From Echinostoma caproni (taxonomy: Eukaryota; Platyhelminthes; Trematoda; Plagiorchiida; Echinostomatidae), in contig UZAN01044767.1 in NCBI GenBank assembly GCA_900618425.1, positions 3,556 through 34,952 of the forward strand: a DNA stretch of 31,397 nucleotides, given 5' to 3'. Of this stretch, positions 20,150 to 30,639 are shown in pieces. The position numbers and the translations under genes are program-made. Below the pieces are notes generated by a model. It worked only from the letters and a program-made list of their open reading frames with translations, was not told the origin of the DNA and ran no database searches. Each line of letters opens with the position of its first letter. Within the stretch, counting starts at the first letter, position 1.

Positions 20150-21690
20150 TCACTTATAACCCACCCATAAATAAAATGCTTTACGACTCTTTTATATGTA
20201 CTGGTATCTTAGTGGCATTATCGGGAAGTTGTAATCTACCACTGTATTTCTCAGCAATTTCCATTTTTATTTCTCTGTTTCACGGGATCTTCACCGGTCC
20301 ACATTGATAACATGCAAGAATCGACTATATCTTACTTGTATCTGTAGTTTTCCTGGTCAGCTTTCTAAGGTTACACGGTGGAACATAAGATTTTCACAAA
20401 TATGATGCTTCTCAAAAGGTTGGATATTGCCGGAATTGAAGTATGCGTGTGTGTGTGTGCTCCTCGTCGAATACTAGGGTCTACACTATGTGGATATCAT
20501 CAATTCAAATCATCCACAAAACTTGGAATTTTCAACCAAAAATACAGGATTTCAATATAATCAATGAAACATTTATTGTGCTTGTATCCACGGTAAATAG
20601 AGAATCGATATGAGGCTTTTATTCACATTGTCACATGACACGGAGAAAGCGGAATGGGGGTGATATGGTGAATGGTTGAATTTTTTTAAACTCTACTGTG
20701 GCTACGTCGTTTTCCGTGGGTTTCAACCATCCACGAAATCTTAAAATACGGCTGTAGAAATTGTGCTTCAATTAAAACAGTTCAAAGCCATCCCGTTTGA
20801 CTGTCACTTACCAACGGGCCTCATTGCAAATAGAGGTTTGATGAACGACAGACGTCAGTATCTCAGCAAGAGAACTTTGGTGATGCGGTTAAAAATATTT
20901 CGGATTCATTTCTCTGCCTGCGTTCACAGTCACGGAAGTGGGTAGATAACAAGTAAAAGGTTGTATTCAAGGCAAGCGTTTTCGAATACTGTTAGACTAA
21001 CCTAGGTATGAGGCTTCGCAAACACGTCTCTCGAGTAAACAAACATTCTATGTTCACTTCCCAAAGATGTTGTGTAGTCACTGATCTGAGATTTTCGGAT
21101 TGCCTGATGAAGTCATCAGTCGTCCTTCGTTAGTTTTTTTAAACCACCCCAGAATGTGCTCAGCCATCCGAAAACGTATCTTTATCTTTGTTCGGGTGAT
21201 ATAGTTCACTTCGTCTTAGTATGTGAATTAACAAATACACTATAATTTGGTGGGGTTGGAATCGATTCTTTTGTTCATGGTATAAGTATCCGTATTGTTG
21301 ATAAAACTATCGTCAGTTAAACTTCACGGTAAGCACAACCGGTAGACAAAATCAGGCACCCGCTACTCATCAGACTGATTGCCGTCTGCTCTGGGTGGTA
21401 GTTGAAGGGAAACTCACACTTTCAGTACGCAACAAGAGGTTAAAGTTAGCTGCATTTGCCTTACAACGTTTGAAAAGGGCCACTTATCGTTTTCCTAATC
21501 TTTGAATTATCGTTCTATAGTTTCGTTTAAAACATCTTCAGAGTGTTTTCGAGCTTAATGAAAAAGTGCTTTACAGTACCATTTCACGGCAGGTGTGGTT
21601 ATTTGAAGTCTTTCTGAGAACGAAAACTACCCATGACCCGATCATTCTTTTACCTTTACTTTTTATTGCAAACATAATTGAACAAGCAGC
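20150..21690. other. No gene recognised; GT microsatellite inside
   Basis: Contains a (GT)n run at 20445-20460. CTGATGA-AG-TCATCAG at 21104-21119 is a perfect small hairpin. No exon or element was recognised. Confidence 0.4.
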
Positions 21691-21692
21691 TC

Positions 21693-21860
21693 TTATGAAG
21701 GAGAGAACAGCCAATTAAAAGGGCTGCAGTAGTACGTAGTAAAAGCGAAACCCAAGAGGACACCACCCTGGGAAGGAAGGGTGAGGCGTTCGATGGCCCA
21801 ACCTGCGGGCGGCTTGATGGCGACCAAAGTCGTTTGACCACCGCTGCTTTCATAGTCTTG
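21693..21860 (+). other. GC-richer open stretch, both strands
   Basis: Open without stops on the plus strand (frame reading DTTLGRKGEAFDGPTCGRLD) and also on the minus strand (65 codons). GC content is visibly higher than in the flanks. It may be a fragment of a mobile element or an old exon. There is no motif to decide strand or identity. Confidence 0.25.
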
Positions 21861-21869
21861 TACTCAAAA

Positions 21870-22735
21870 TGGACTTATAAAGAGGATACTTTTATAATTA
21901 ATCTCTAATTTCAGCATTGGACATAAGAATCATCGATTTCAGATGGCTCGTTTAACTACTATTGTGAACCTCACATGTTCCCATTTTGGAGTGCGATATT
22001 GTTAGCCAAGTGACAGGACCTTTGGTTGGCCTTTAAAAAGAATTTCTTAAGGATGCTTACTTCGAAATGAACGCTCCATAGTATTCGAGTATACTGAGAC
22101 CACTACTACGAGCGAAGCTATCAGTCATATTACACTGTACAGTCCTCAGCTCAATCTGTAACTCAGCGATACAGTCAAAGCACCCATTTAACATAAATGT
22201 ACATGGGAAAGGCAGGATTTACTCAACAAATTTGTATGTCTTACGCGTTAAGTGACTAGAAACATTCCTATGCATTTAGACACCTGAACAATTTATAAGG
22301 TATAAAGGAGTTTATTAGGTAAGTGGACCAATAGATTGCCTTCTAAGTCAAAGAGCGTGATTAGGCCGAACTACATAATGATTTAGTAAACAGCCTGTTC
22401 CATCAGTGTGACAGTCAAAAAGAGGATAACGAATAACAGATAGTTTCCAAATTGGTACTGCGTTTGAGTTTTCGTAACCTACACACTTCTCGGCGAAGAA
22501 TCATTTGAGAGCAAGGGTAATCTTATTCGGCTTTTTGGAACAAAAGCACGCAATAAAATATCCTCATTTGAGGCTATTCATTCGTTTGAATGCCATTTTT
22601 CTAAACAAAATAATGCCACATAAAATATAATGTATTACTTAGTTGTCACCAAAAACTTGCTCGTTCTTCGAAGCTGATTTTCCTTTAGACTAGAATCATT
22701 TCATTGTCTTATTGAAAAGTACGCACATTCATCCA
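21870..22735. other. No feature recognised
   Basis: AT-rich spacer without recognisable features. Confidence 0.4.
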
Positions 22736-22740
22736 CTTAG

Positions 22741-22923
22741 TCATCTCCAGTTGCATTCACATTGTTCGTTCTGAGACGTGGTAATAACTACTTATGGTCT
22801 GGATCTATGCAGAGTAATGTGTACAAAAAATTGAGTCTCACGGCCTCATTCGATGCTGTCTGCATGGTTGAGGATGAGGAGAATAGTTCAAAACTGAGCA
22901 GGAAGCGTGTAAATGAACTGGAA
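22741..22923 (+). CDS. Possible internal exon, unassigned
   Basis: An in-frame stop lies inside CACTTAG, an acceptor at 22740. From 22741 the frame is open for exactly 61 codons to a consensus donor GTAAGA at 22924. A second acceptor (CTCCAG) at 22750 is possible. The peptide includes LSLTASFDAVCMVEDEENSS and then KLSRKRVNELE. Its mix of acidic and basic residues looks coding. If unspliced, the frame runs to a stop at 22981. No domain is recognised. Confidence 0.35.
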
Positions 22924-23051
22924 GTAAGATGCATTGCAGAGAGCAATCAACCAGAAAAAACACCAAAAATATCACCAGTTTGAATTTATATGCGAACTGA
23001 CATTAAGCTGAGGTACAGCGAAACGAACTTAGAACATCGTATTAGAAGAGT

Positions 23052-23104
23052 AGTCGGTAGCTGAGAGTGAGTGCGTATACTGCTTCGTCCTTCTTTCGAG
23101 CGGA
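23052..23104 (+). repeat. Weak tRNA-like box pair
   Basis: TAGCTGAGAGTG (23058-23069) resembles an A-box and TTTCGAGCGG (from about 23094) resembles a damaged B-box at suitable spacing. Possibly another SINE relic; weak. Confidence 0.2.
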
Positions 23105-23319
23105 ACACTTCACGCAATTGCAGGAAACGTTATTTGTTGCCTACCGAAAACCATATTAGCAAGTTAAAGACATCCCAGGTCGTTTGCAGTCTTTGAAGCC
23201 CAATGGTGGTTAGATTTGCCGATGTGGTAGTCATTAGCAGCTCGAGGCCTAATATTGACTTACAGAAGGTTTTGGTGATGTGATACATAGATTTATTTGT
23301 GCATTCCACCACATCATTG

Positions 23320-24170
23320 ATTACCCAACTATGCAGCTGTTAAGAACCGTTAATTCATCCATCGGCAGTTGCATAGACTTTCGTTATCAAACGAAATTGA
23401 TTTCTGGTCATATAGTTGAACTAGTCATTACGTAAATAGCTTCAACTTTCCACGGTTTTTAATTGGTGTCTTTTCACTGAGTACCTCATTTCCTCCGCAC
23501 CACCGTTAGATGAAGTACCAATTACCCACCCATTCAACTACAAATGGCTCTCGTGATCACTCAAGAACCCGAACGTTTTTCACTTGACCAACCGCGAATT
23601 TTCGAATACGCTCATCTGATATTCTGTAAATGACTTAAAATAGGATTTAATGTGCCCGTGAAGCTGATTCAAAGAGTAAGCGTCTGTGCACTAATTTCCT
23701 TTGGTGCTGCAAAATATTCCCTGATAAGACACGCTTTTCACCGACGACCAAATTCCAGTCAAGGGCGCCGTGTTTTCACCGTAATCTGGTCTTACAGTCA
23801 AATTAAAGTGACACATTGGCTAGATAACGGAAACGTAAAACCGCACATTTTTATTCAGCTCTACTCTGGGTACTCTGTCCGACTATCTCTTCATAGTCCG
23901 AGGCTGGCGTATTGAAACATACCGGTTCACCGATGCATTCCTTGTTCCACATAGCAAAATGTCCTATTCTCATGAATGATCAATCCGTAAACTCTTTATC
24001 CCCTACCCCGTCCTGTGCATCCGAAATAATACAACAGAATACGAAAGGAATTCGGGCACATGAATATTCGACTTTCAGTCCGATGTGTACGTGTCCTCTC
24101 AGACCAAAACATTTCACTGGTTTTATTCAAAAGTCGTGAAAGATAATAAAAAATATACATAGGTGAGATA
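23320..24170. other. No feature recognised
   Basis: Short frames at 23652-23915 and 23912-24139 have no motif. Likely non-coding. Confidence 0.35.
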
Positions 24171-24171
24171 C

Positions 24172-24230
24172 CTAAAGTACCAAACTCATGATGTGATTTA
24201 NCTAAAGTACCAAACTCATGATGTGATTTA
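24172..24230. repeat. 29-bp direct duplication flanking an N
   Basis: The 29 bases at 24172-24200 are repeated exactly at 24202-24230, separated only by the single N at 24201. This is the signature of two contig ends that overlap but were not merged. The real genome probably has one copy. The open frames through it at 23996-24295 (-) and 24163-24378 (+) are artefacts. Confidence 0.85.
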
Positions 24231-24833
24231 CTCATCCAAGATGAACTTTTTGCGGAGCTGTGTATCGGGCTTCGAGCGAAGGTCACCTTTACCACTGTAT
24301 GGCGTGAAGCCCAGAGCGCCGTTTACCCAAGACGTAACTTTTTGTGAAACAAATTATAGTAACTTCGTGCAAAATTAGAACGAAATTAGCCATCAATAGT
24401 GTCAAGAAAGTAGCATGGAAAAGATTTTAATTAACACGAAATCATTATTTTTCTAAGTACTCTTATTTAAACGTTGCCAGATTACGCGCGCAATTAATTT
24501 CCTATCACCTATTAGCGAAACACGTGTATTTAGAGAGCTGCAGATGATGCATGCACAAAATATACGCACGCCTGTACACATACACCTACACACACGCTTG
24601 ACATCAACGGAATCGAAATTTTCTACAGATGGAATGCCACTCGAACTTTGCTCAGGTTGTTAGTGTAATGTTCCAAAACGGAATATGCCAGCGTGCTCAG
24701 CAGAACCGAAGCATTAAATCAATCAATACGAGGCAGAGATCCATAATTGTACACAACTTCAGCTTAGCCGGATCCCGGTTGCAACCTTTCGGGTCGATTA
24801 TGTTGTGCTAGCGCGTCTCTCGGCCCTAATCTA

Positions 24834-24857
24834 TGTGTGTGTGTGCGTGTGGGTTTG
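24834..24857. repeat. (TG)n microsatellite
   Basis: Imperfect TG/CG dinucleotide run ending in a TG-rich tail. Confidence 0.8.
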
Positions 24858-25149
24858 TCTCTCCATCTCCAATCCAGATAGGCGGTTTAATCACCGCAAT
24901 GTGAATAGGATGATGAACATGAATGGCTAGTTGCATGCTTAATGTGTAAGTGTACAAAGGTTGGTTGTTGGTGGTTTGATGGGTGAGTTGTTTGTTTGTT
25001 TGCACGACTTGTAATGTACTGAATTTTGCTATTTGGCACTAAGTCAACTATTCACGCCAAATAACTACGAGGAGATTCCTTTCGGGGTCTCGAGTGTTGA
25101 GATACACACCCACAATCACGGAAACACCACTAGTTCATTTGAAGAGAGA

Positions 25150-25150
25150 N
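25150..25150. other. Scaffold gap (single N)
   Basis: One N between GAGAGA and ATAGAG. It lies between two GT-rich tracts, where assembly commonly fails. Confidence 0.9.
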
Positions 25151-25189
25151 ATAGAGCACTTTTGTTGACAAGCACACATCTTGCCTTGT

Positions 25190-25230
25190 CTGTGTGTGTG
25201 TTCATGTGTACGTGTGTGTGTGTGTGTGCG
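25190..25230. repeat. (TG)n microsatellite, interrupted
   Basis: Two TG runs separated by TTCATGTGTAC. Together with 24834-24857, a CA-rich patch near 24575-24600 and TTTG repeats near 24990-25003, they make 24570-25235 a simple-sequence-rich zone. Confidence 0.8.
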
Positions 25231-25269
25231 AGATTAGAAGGGCGGGGGCGATCACTATTGTCTACCTGA

Positions 25270-26860
25270 ATCCATGTGTGCTCCAACTCAGCTGACTTTT
25301 GGCAACCAGTACGTTTCCGATAAAGTATTGAGAGAGATGAAGCAGATCTAACTTTTAACCCCGTAATTTAGACCATCGGAGATCAAAGGTCAAGTTTGGA
25401 TCACAGTAGGATAACCCGCAAACGAAGTCATCACTTATGTCCTTTTAAAGAGATGAATGAAATTTTCGGGGTAGCCAACGGTTAACAATTCAAAAGACAG
25501 TGTGTAATAAAAACGAGGATATATATATATATATTCGCATTCCACTTCGTGGTCTAATCTTCATTAGTATAGTGAGTGAGAAAAAACTAGTCGAAGAGGT
25601 ACAAATCAAACAAATTTAGCTGTCTGAAGACACCAATATAAAAAACGAAATGGACAACTCAGATCTGTCCCGATGTCTGCAGGTTGGTACGCGTACATAT
25701 CTTCCATATGAGGGATCGTGGAATGGTCAATACGAGCGACCGAAAAGCCTCAGCAGTAGAGAACTCCAAGTCTATTTGTCTTCGAAACGTACGGTGAACT
25801 GGCTCTGCGTTAGACGTTGTGTGAAAATGAAGCCTGCTGGGTGATAAGTCAAATTGAATAATGGTCCTTAGTATGCCCTACTACTCACAAGTAGTTGCAA
25901 GTAAGTTAAAAATTTTCTCCGTCTATTAGTGACAATTCCCATGGTTTTTAATTGTGGTGATCTCAGCTCAATTTCTAAACACGCGCATGTTTGGTGTTCA
26001 TATGTGGTGCTTCTAGTCCCTCCAATGATCTTGAAATTTTCTCCATGAAACTACAATAAATCATTAACAAAATTACCAAATATGGCACACAAACAAGTGA
26101 CGAAGAAAGATGTTCGTGGAGGACTGTCTTCGGGTAAGTAGAAGCAAAAGGAATTCTAGAGCAAATGTCTTTGATGATATTCAAAATCCATCGGTCTAGT
26201 AATCAAAATTAGTGAATTTTGAAGGCAATATCTAGTATTCTAAACGGTTGCCTACCCCCTTTAAGGAAATGTCCCGTAACGTTCTTGTAAAAGTGAGTAT
26301 TTGACGTTCATGATTTTCGCAAATGAATGAGCTCTCATAATTAGTGTACAAAATGAAGCAGCTAAGTTATTTCTGAATGAGATAATGATTCGTTAACACC
26401 CAACGACATGATTATATCTCAAAGGAAAACACGCTTATTGTATGTGCGTGAGGGAGAGATCGCGTGCATCAGGGGCGTAGTTTGTTCTAATGGGTCTGGA
26501 GATTATTTTATGATGATGGCTGAAGTTCACGACAGCCATTATCCCGTGATCAGCATTTTTGTTGTCAACAACCTGTCTCTTTAAAGGAAATTCCGATGGA
26601 TTCATTATACCGTCGTTCAACAGATACATATTTCGACTTGAATGGAACCATTGTTTACAAGGTATCTTCTTGACTTTGTGGCGATACATCTGCAGGCAGG
26701 TGTGAGGGTCAAAAATGAAGGCAGTGACTGGCTCCTAGAGGTAGCAAGATTGCGTAACATGAAAGAAGAGAGTTCACGGCAACCGATTTTCATTGTACAA
26801 GCCGAAAAAGTAACCAGTAAGTGGAGTGCATATGAAGAAAATCTTTTTGTTAAGCGAATT
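25270..26860. other. No gene recognised; (AT)n inside
   Basis: An (AT)n run lies at 25519-25534. Open frames at 25650-25844 (+), 25975-26184 (-) and 26642-26884 (+) have no family motif. The last ends just past the J-domain exon start and may be the intron reading through. Confidence 0.35.
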
Positions 26861-26864
26861 TTAG

Positions 26865-27010
26865 AGTGCAACAAACAGTTATGAAAAATGTGAAGTTATA
26901 GAAGCGGCATATAAGGTTCTGGCTCTCTCTGAGTATGAGACTCGTAACTATTGGAACTCCTGGGGCCTACCACGGCATGCACTCCATCGTCATGCACAAG
27001 AATTCGGCTT
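26865..27010 (+). CDS. Exon encoding C-terminal part of a J domain
   Basis: After an acceptor (GAATTTTAG, whose TAG is also the in-frame stop) the frame reads SYEKCEVIEAAYKVLALSEY, then ETRNYWNSWGLP. This matches J-domain helices III-IV, of the form EKFxxIxxAYxVLSDPExRxxYDxxG. DnaJ/HSP40 proteins stimulate Hsp70 ATPase through helix II and the HPD loop, which would be on an upstream exon. I found no credible HPD exon nearby. The invariant-type YD reads YW. The exon either ends at a GTAGTA donor (27011) or stops at TAG 27012-27014, 22 residues after the domain. It is a real exon with a long upstream intron, or a pseudogene. Confidence 0.5.
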
Positions 27011-27424
27011 GTAGTACTGGATAGATGGAACAGAGCTTTAGCTGGTAACGCGGAGGATAGTAGAGAACTGAGAGCAGAATAAATTGAGAAACAAGTGTTG
27101 AATTTGACTCCGTTTTCAAAATATATTTCTCAAGGCTATTTTGGTATTTTCACAAAAATCTGCATACATTTATTTACGCTGCGGTTATTTTTTTAATTTT
27201 CAACAGCTGTGATAGACAAGCAAAGTAAGTATAAAGCAGTCTCGGTGTATGATCCAAGGATGATATTTTGGAATTATATGATAGTGAATGTTCCCCAAAG
27301 GGATTTCAGTTATAATGCAGTTTGGCAAACATTTTTTTGTTCAGGATGGTCATCTTCTTTTCTTATACAGAAACTCAGTTAAATCCCTTGAAATAAGAAA
27401 AACAACAATGATATCGTCATTTTG

Positions 27425-27694
27425 TTACCTACATAAGTGTTGATATACACGCCCGAAATGCAAACCGAAGAGTTCTATTTTCAGAAATCTACTTGATTTG
27501 GGTAACATCTTCCCTTTTGCAGTTTTGATTCCATCCAATGCCAATGCAGACTGGTAAAAACGCTTATTTACCAAGCGAAATGGACATATCCATCCGATAA
27601 TGTTCAATCTTTGCAGCAAAACGTTGAACAAACACAATTTATTATTATCCTTTGGCAATAAACCGAACGCACGAAACCAAGACCTAGGTGACAT
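27425..27694 (-). CDS. Possible mitochondrial-protein first exon
   Basis: From ATG at 27694 the minus strand encodes MSPRSWFRAFGLLPKDNNKL followed by a basic, leucine/phenylalanine-rich stretch with few acids (one Asp in the first 50 residues). This resembles a mitochondrial presequence. A GTAGAT donor follows near 27492, after GKMLPKSS; otherwise the frame runs 89 codons to its stop at 27425. No downstream domain is identified. The residues look coding, but the support is only compositional. Confidence 0.3.
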   Translation of the reverse strand: MSPRSWFRAFGLLPKDNNKLCLFNVLLQRLNIIGWICPFRLVNKRFYQSALALDGIKTAKGKMLPKSSRFLKIELFGLHFGRVYQHLCR

Positions 27695-27723
27695 GAGACA
27701 AAGTAATCGCAGTCAAGCTTGAG

Positions 27724-27852
27724 ATGTCATTCACGCCTCCTTGTGAGCTGAAAGTCAATTGGATTGGTAGAACGAATAGACAGCCACATAATCGAGCAAC
27801 GGAGGATATTTTGTTACAACAGAGCCACAATAAACTTTTGGGTAAATGGTAG
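27724..27852 (+). pseudogene. PLE GIY-YIG endonuclease fragment, plus strand
   Basis: From ATG at 27724 a 42-codon frame reads PPCELKVNWIGRTNRQPHNR and then ATEDILLQ, stopping at 27850-27852. It follows the YIG half of the GIY-YIG nuclease in Penelope-like elements (cysteine, YIGRTxRxLxxRxxEH). YIG reads WIG, and EH reads ED. The arginine thought to be catalytic (in HNR) is kept. The GIY half and the C-terminal Glu region are absent, so this is a fragment. It is on the opposite strand to, and more intact in the YIG step than, the one at 4041-4260. Confidence 0.45.
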
Positions 27853-28170
27853 TACGACGTTAGTCATAAGCACTCCAACAGGTTGATTGTGAAAAGTCAC
27901 TGGAGTTTGTATACTTTGACTAAAGGTTCGAAACGCTACGATTGGCCGGCAATTGTAAATCAGTCCACCGAAACTCAAACTATGCTAATAGAATAAAACA
28001 TTATGAAACCTTTGTTTTACCATGCTGACACTGGTCACACCATGATCATCCTCCTCAATCGGACAGCTTTATCATCAATTATTCCTGTTTTATAAATTCT
28101 GTTTTCTGCAGTAAGTTTCAAGTGAGATGCAGCCAGAGAATGACGGAAATATGTCGTGTGGTTTCACTAT

Positions 28171-28176
28171 TTTATT
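28171..28176 (-). terminator. AATAAA poly(A) signal for 28232 exon
   Basis: A canonical AATAAA on the minus strand, about 55 bases downstream of the stop at 28232-28234. It supports that exon being 3'-terminal. Confidence 0.5.
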
Positions 28177-28231
28177 TTGTTTCCTGTATTGACTGATTCC
28201 TTCGATCGATCTCGTCGGTTGGGCAGACAAA

Positions 28232-28510
28232 TTACATGCATTTAGGCTTCAGGCGCGAACGCAAAAGTCTTGTCACGTTATCCACTTTCCCTTCAGATTC
28301 ATAAGCGGGGACAACGTAGATCTCTAAATTCAATAGTTCTTCCTGTATTATTCTACTGAGTAATTGAGCTATATATGTGATTGCCTGAAGCAGTATATCG
28401 AAAAAAAATTTCTTCGCGCTTCGACTTAGTTCTTCCTGTGCTGTTTTTACTGTTTTCAAATGCCCATTTGTCAATTTCTTGGATAACTTCAAAAGAGTTT
28501 CCCAATCGAT
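28232..28510 (-). CDS. 3'-terminal exon, helical protein, unassigned
   Basis: On the minus strand a good acceptor (ACTTACTCCTTAG ending at 28511) is followed in phase by IDWETLLKLSKKLTNGHLKT. The frame runs 92 codons to TAA at 28232, and AATAAA follows 55 bases later. The residues are coding-like: a long amphipathic helical part (AQEELSRSAKKF, LLSRIIQEELLN), then YVVPAYESEGKVDNVTRLLR. The overlapping frame at 28353-28586 is a shadow. I do not recognise the family. Upstream exons should lie at higher coordinates, perhaps beyond this window. Confidence 0.55.
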   Translation of the reverse strand: MDWETLLKLSKKLTNGHLKTVKTAQEELSRSAKKFFFDILLQAITYIAQLLSRIIQEELLNLEIYVVPAYESEGKVDNVTRLLRSRLKPKCM

Positions 28511-28519
28511 CTAAGGAGT

Positions 28520-29235
28520 AAGTTTTAAATTTTGCCGTGACATGTGCTTTTAAAAAAACTAAGAAAACACCGTGGAGATTTTGCATCGCCCCAGTAATGC
28601 TCGGTAGTAAATATATATCGTGATATTCGTGACACGCTCACATTCCATTTCTAACCATTTATTATCACGCTACTCAAATATAGTGAGCAACATGCATGCA
28701 TGTTCAGCATTGACTGTTCAGCTGTAGCGTATCAATAGTCGAAGGAACTGACTTCCTCGTTCACGTCTAATGCTAGAGACCAATGAACACTTTATCATAT
28801 AGTGTTTCTGTGAAACTGGCTGTCGTAGTCCTACAGCAACAGGCGTGACTCACAAACCCCGGTTTATTCCAGTAAGTACAATCATTATCTATGCACTTTG
28901 GTGAGCCGGTTTTGGTTGCTATCTTTTGGCTGATAATTTGATTGAAGCAGTGGGATAAAGACAAGAAAGTTGAAAGTAGGATCGATGAGAAGATGGAGAA
29001 TTTCAGTGGGCTGAGGATGCTGAAAGATTTATAAGGTTCAATAACGCCACTGTTTACGACACTGAGCCATATAATCAGGGTCTATAAACATTGATTACAA
29101 TGATCCCGAAATACCTACGCATCATAGCCAGCCTCGCTATATCATCTCACAACTAGATCCAGTCCTTAGTGCAGTTTAGCCTGTAGATAATGATTCCACT
29201 TGTGAATTGCACGATTACACTGATTTGATGTAAAC
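28520..29235. other. No feature recognised (probable intron)
   Basis: If the 28232-28510 exon is real this is its upstream intron. A 63-codon minus frame (28773-28964) has no convincing motif. Confidence 0.35.
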
Positions 29236-29238
29236 TCC

Positions 29239-29311
29239 GGTTCAGTGGTGTAGTCAATATCACGTGCGCCTAACACGTGGAATTTCACCTGTTTGACCCC
29301 GGGCTGAATGA
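29239..29311 (+). pseudogene. tRNA-Val(AAC)-like pseudogene
   Basis: A 73-base unit of normal tRNA length. The acceptor start GGTTCAG pairs in five positions with CTGAA. The D-arm GTGGTGTAGTCAATATCAC and the loop CTAACAC (anticodon AAC, Val) are typical of eukaryotic tRNA-Val. The D-loop GGTTA equivalent is changed to CAATA. The anticodon stem has one mismatch (TGCGC/GTGGA), the T-loop reads TTTGACC instead of TTCGATC, and the T-stem has a mismatch. It is probably a pseudogene or a SINE head. No CCA is expected or seen. Confidence 0.65.
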
Positions 29312-29720
29312 ACCCTTAAACGACGGAAGTTTACATTCCCTTTGCTCATGTTTAGGTCTGCCGTGATTCGATGCTTCATATATTTTACGATCAATTATAA
29401 TTATACTGATTGTGTCGAATGGCTTTTGTCATTACTTCCTCAGGTAAAAATTGCGGTTTTGATTTCAGCGTTTACGCATAAAGACCTCCCAAAAAATCTG
29501 TAGCAATGTTTATATTGTGACTACTCGTAAGTAGGCTGCATTGGTTCTGACACTTTTCGGAAACTGTGCGAAACAGCTTATTGAATGGTACAAGCAATTA
29601 TGCACATATCCAAATCATCACTAACTTATCCCAGATATATCCATGTTATTTCATAAGTATACGCATAATCCACTCTGTAATGTATCACTCACACATTCGC
29701 TCAATGCTTTTAGTATCAAC

Positions 29721-29740
29721 TTTTTTTTTTGGGGGGGGGG
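29721..29740. repeat. T10-G10 homopolymer junction
   Basis: Ten T followed directly by ten G. The G run is exceptional in this AT-rich window. It may be a sequencing or assembly artefact or a true polypurine/polypyrimidine tract. Confidence 0.8.
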
Positions 29741-29741
29741 A

Positions 29742-30635
29742 CGATATTTCGTTTCGTTTTCAATCTAGATTTTGCTATCTTGTTTCTTCATTTTCGAAAA
29801 ATTGTATTGAGTCTCCATTTGCCTCGAAAAAAACTACCCCCTTATTTTTATCTCGTTGTACATCAAACAAAATCCTTTTATCAGCAGAGTGATTGAAACT
29901 GTTCGCCTGCCCGAAAGTTTATGGGCTTCGTTTCGAAAGGTTTGACTTTTCAAAATTCCATTTCGTTTCTCCACTCTACTCCACTCTACTTCTGCATGAA
30001 TCGCAAAACGAATTTCACCTCAAGTAAGATTATGTCAATGGTAAATTATAGGAAGATTTCCGTATACATGACTGAAGTCTCAATATCCATATGTGAACTG
30101 CTAGGATCGGAGTAGTGCACGGCAGAATCTCATTCATGCTGGTGTCCGTGGCTGCAGTTGTACTAACCAAATAGTAATAATGTACGACCGCCTGTGACCA
30201 CTCTCTCATAAGAAGTAACCCCATGCTGGACACCTGGGTTTCTCCTCACCATGCTTTCTTTCCTCTAGAAACGGAAATCCCAGTTTCCAAGAGCGACCAT
30301 TACTTAATTTAAGTTTCACCAAGTTTATGTACATTTAAATTTTCATATTAATGTGATCACCTAGGAGTTCATCCTTGTACCTTGTCAACCGCAAATATTT
30401 ATCTTTTTGCTGGATCTCCTCGTGATTTTCATCTTATTGTTCACGATTCGCGTGGGTTTCTCTTGCCACTCAAACTACATTTACGATTACTGTTTCCTTG
30501 GTAAACATCTCTGTCCGTCCGATTGTAGGATAGCCCCTCTCCTACAACAATTGTTGAGGACAAAAAACAAACTGAGCATCTGAGTTCTGTAATTCTTTCA
30601 TTTTCAGCATTGTTCCATGTTTAGCAATGTCAAAA
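29742..30635. other. No gene recognised
   Basis: A perfect 10-bp tandem duplication (CCACTCTACT twice) is at 29971-29990. Otherwise there is nothing recognisable. Part may be 5' sequence of the non-LTR element that follows. Confidence 0.35.
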
Positions 30636-30639
30636 TAAA

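Noticed and set aside
21104..21119. CTGATGA followed by AGTCATCAG as a hammerhead
   Set aside because: It is a simple self-complementary hairpin and no GAAAC box follows, so the ribozyme core cannot form.
26642..26884. 80-codon ORF as part of the J protein
   Set aside because: It is in a different frame from the J-domain exon, lacks HPD or helix I-II features and overlaps the proposed acceptor; likely intron.
28773..28964. TGSPKCID on the minus strand as the LPKxHK block of a PLE reverse transcriptase
   Set aside because: Spacing to the next block is wrong by about four residues and other steps do not match.
29011..29033. CTGAGGATGCTGAAAG as a hammerhead
   Set aside because: Only four bases lie between the boxes, so stem II cannot form.
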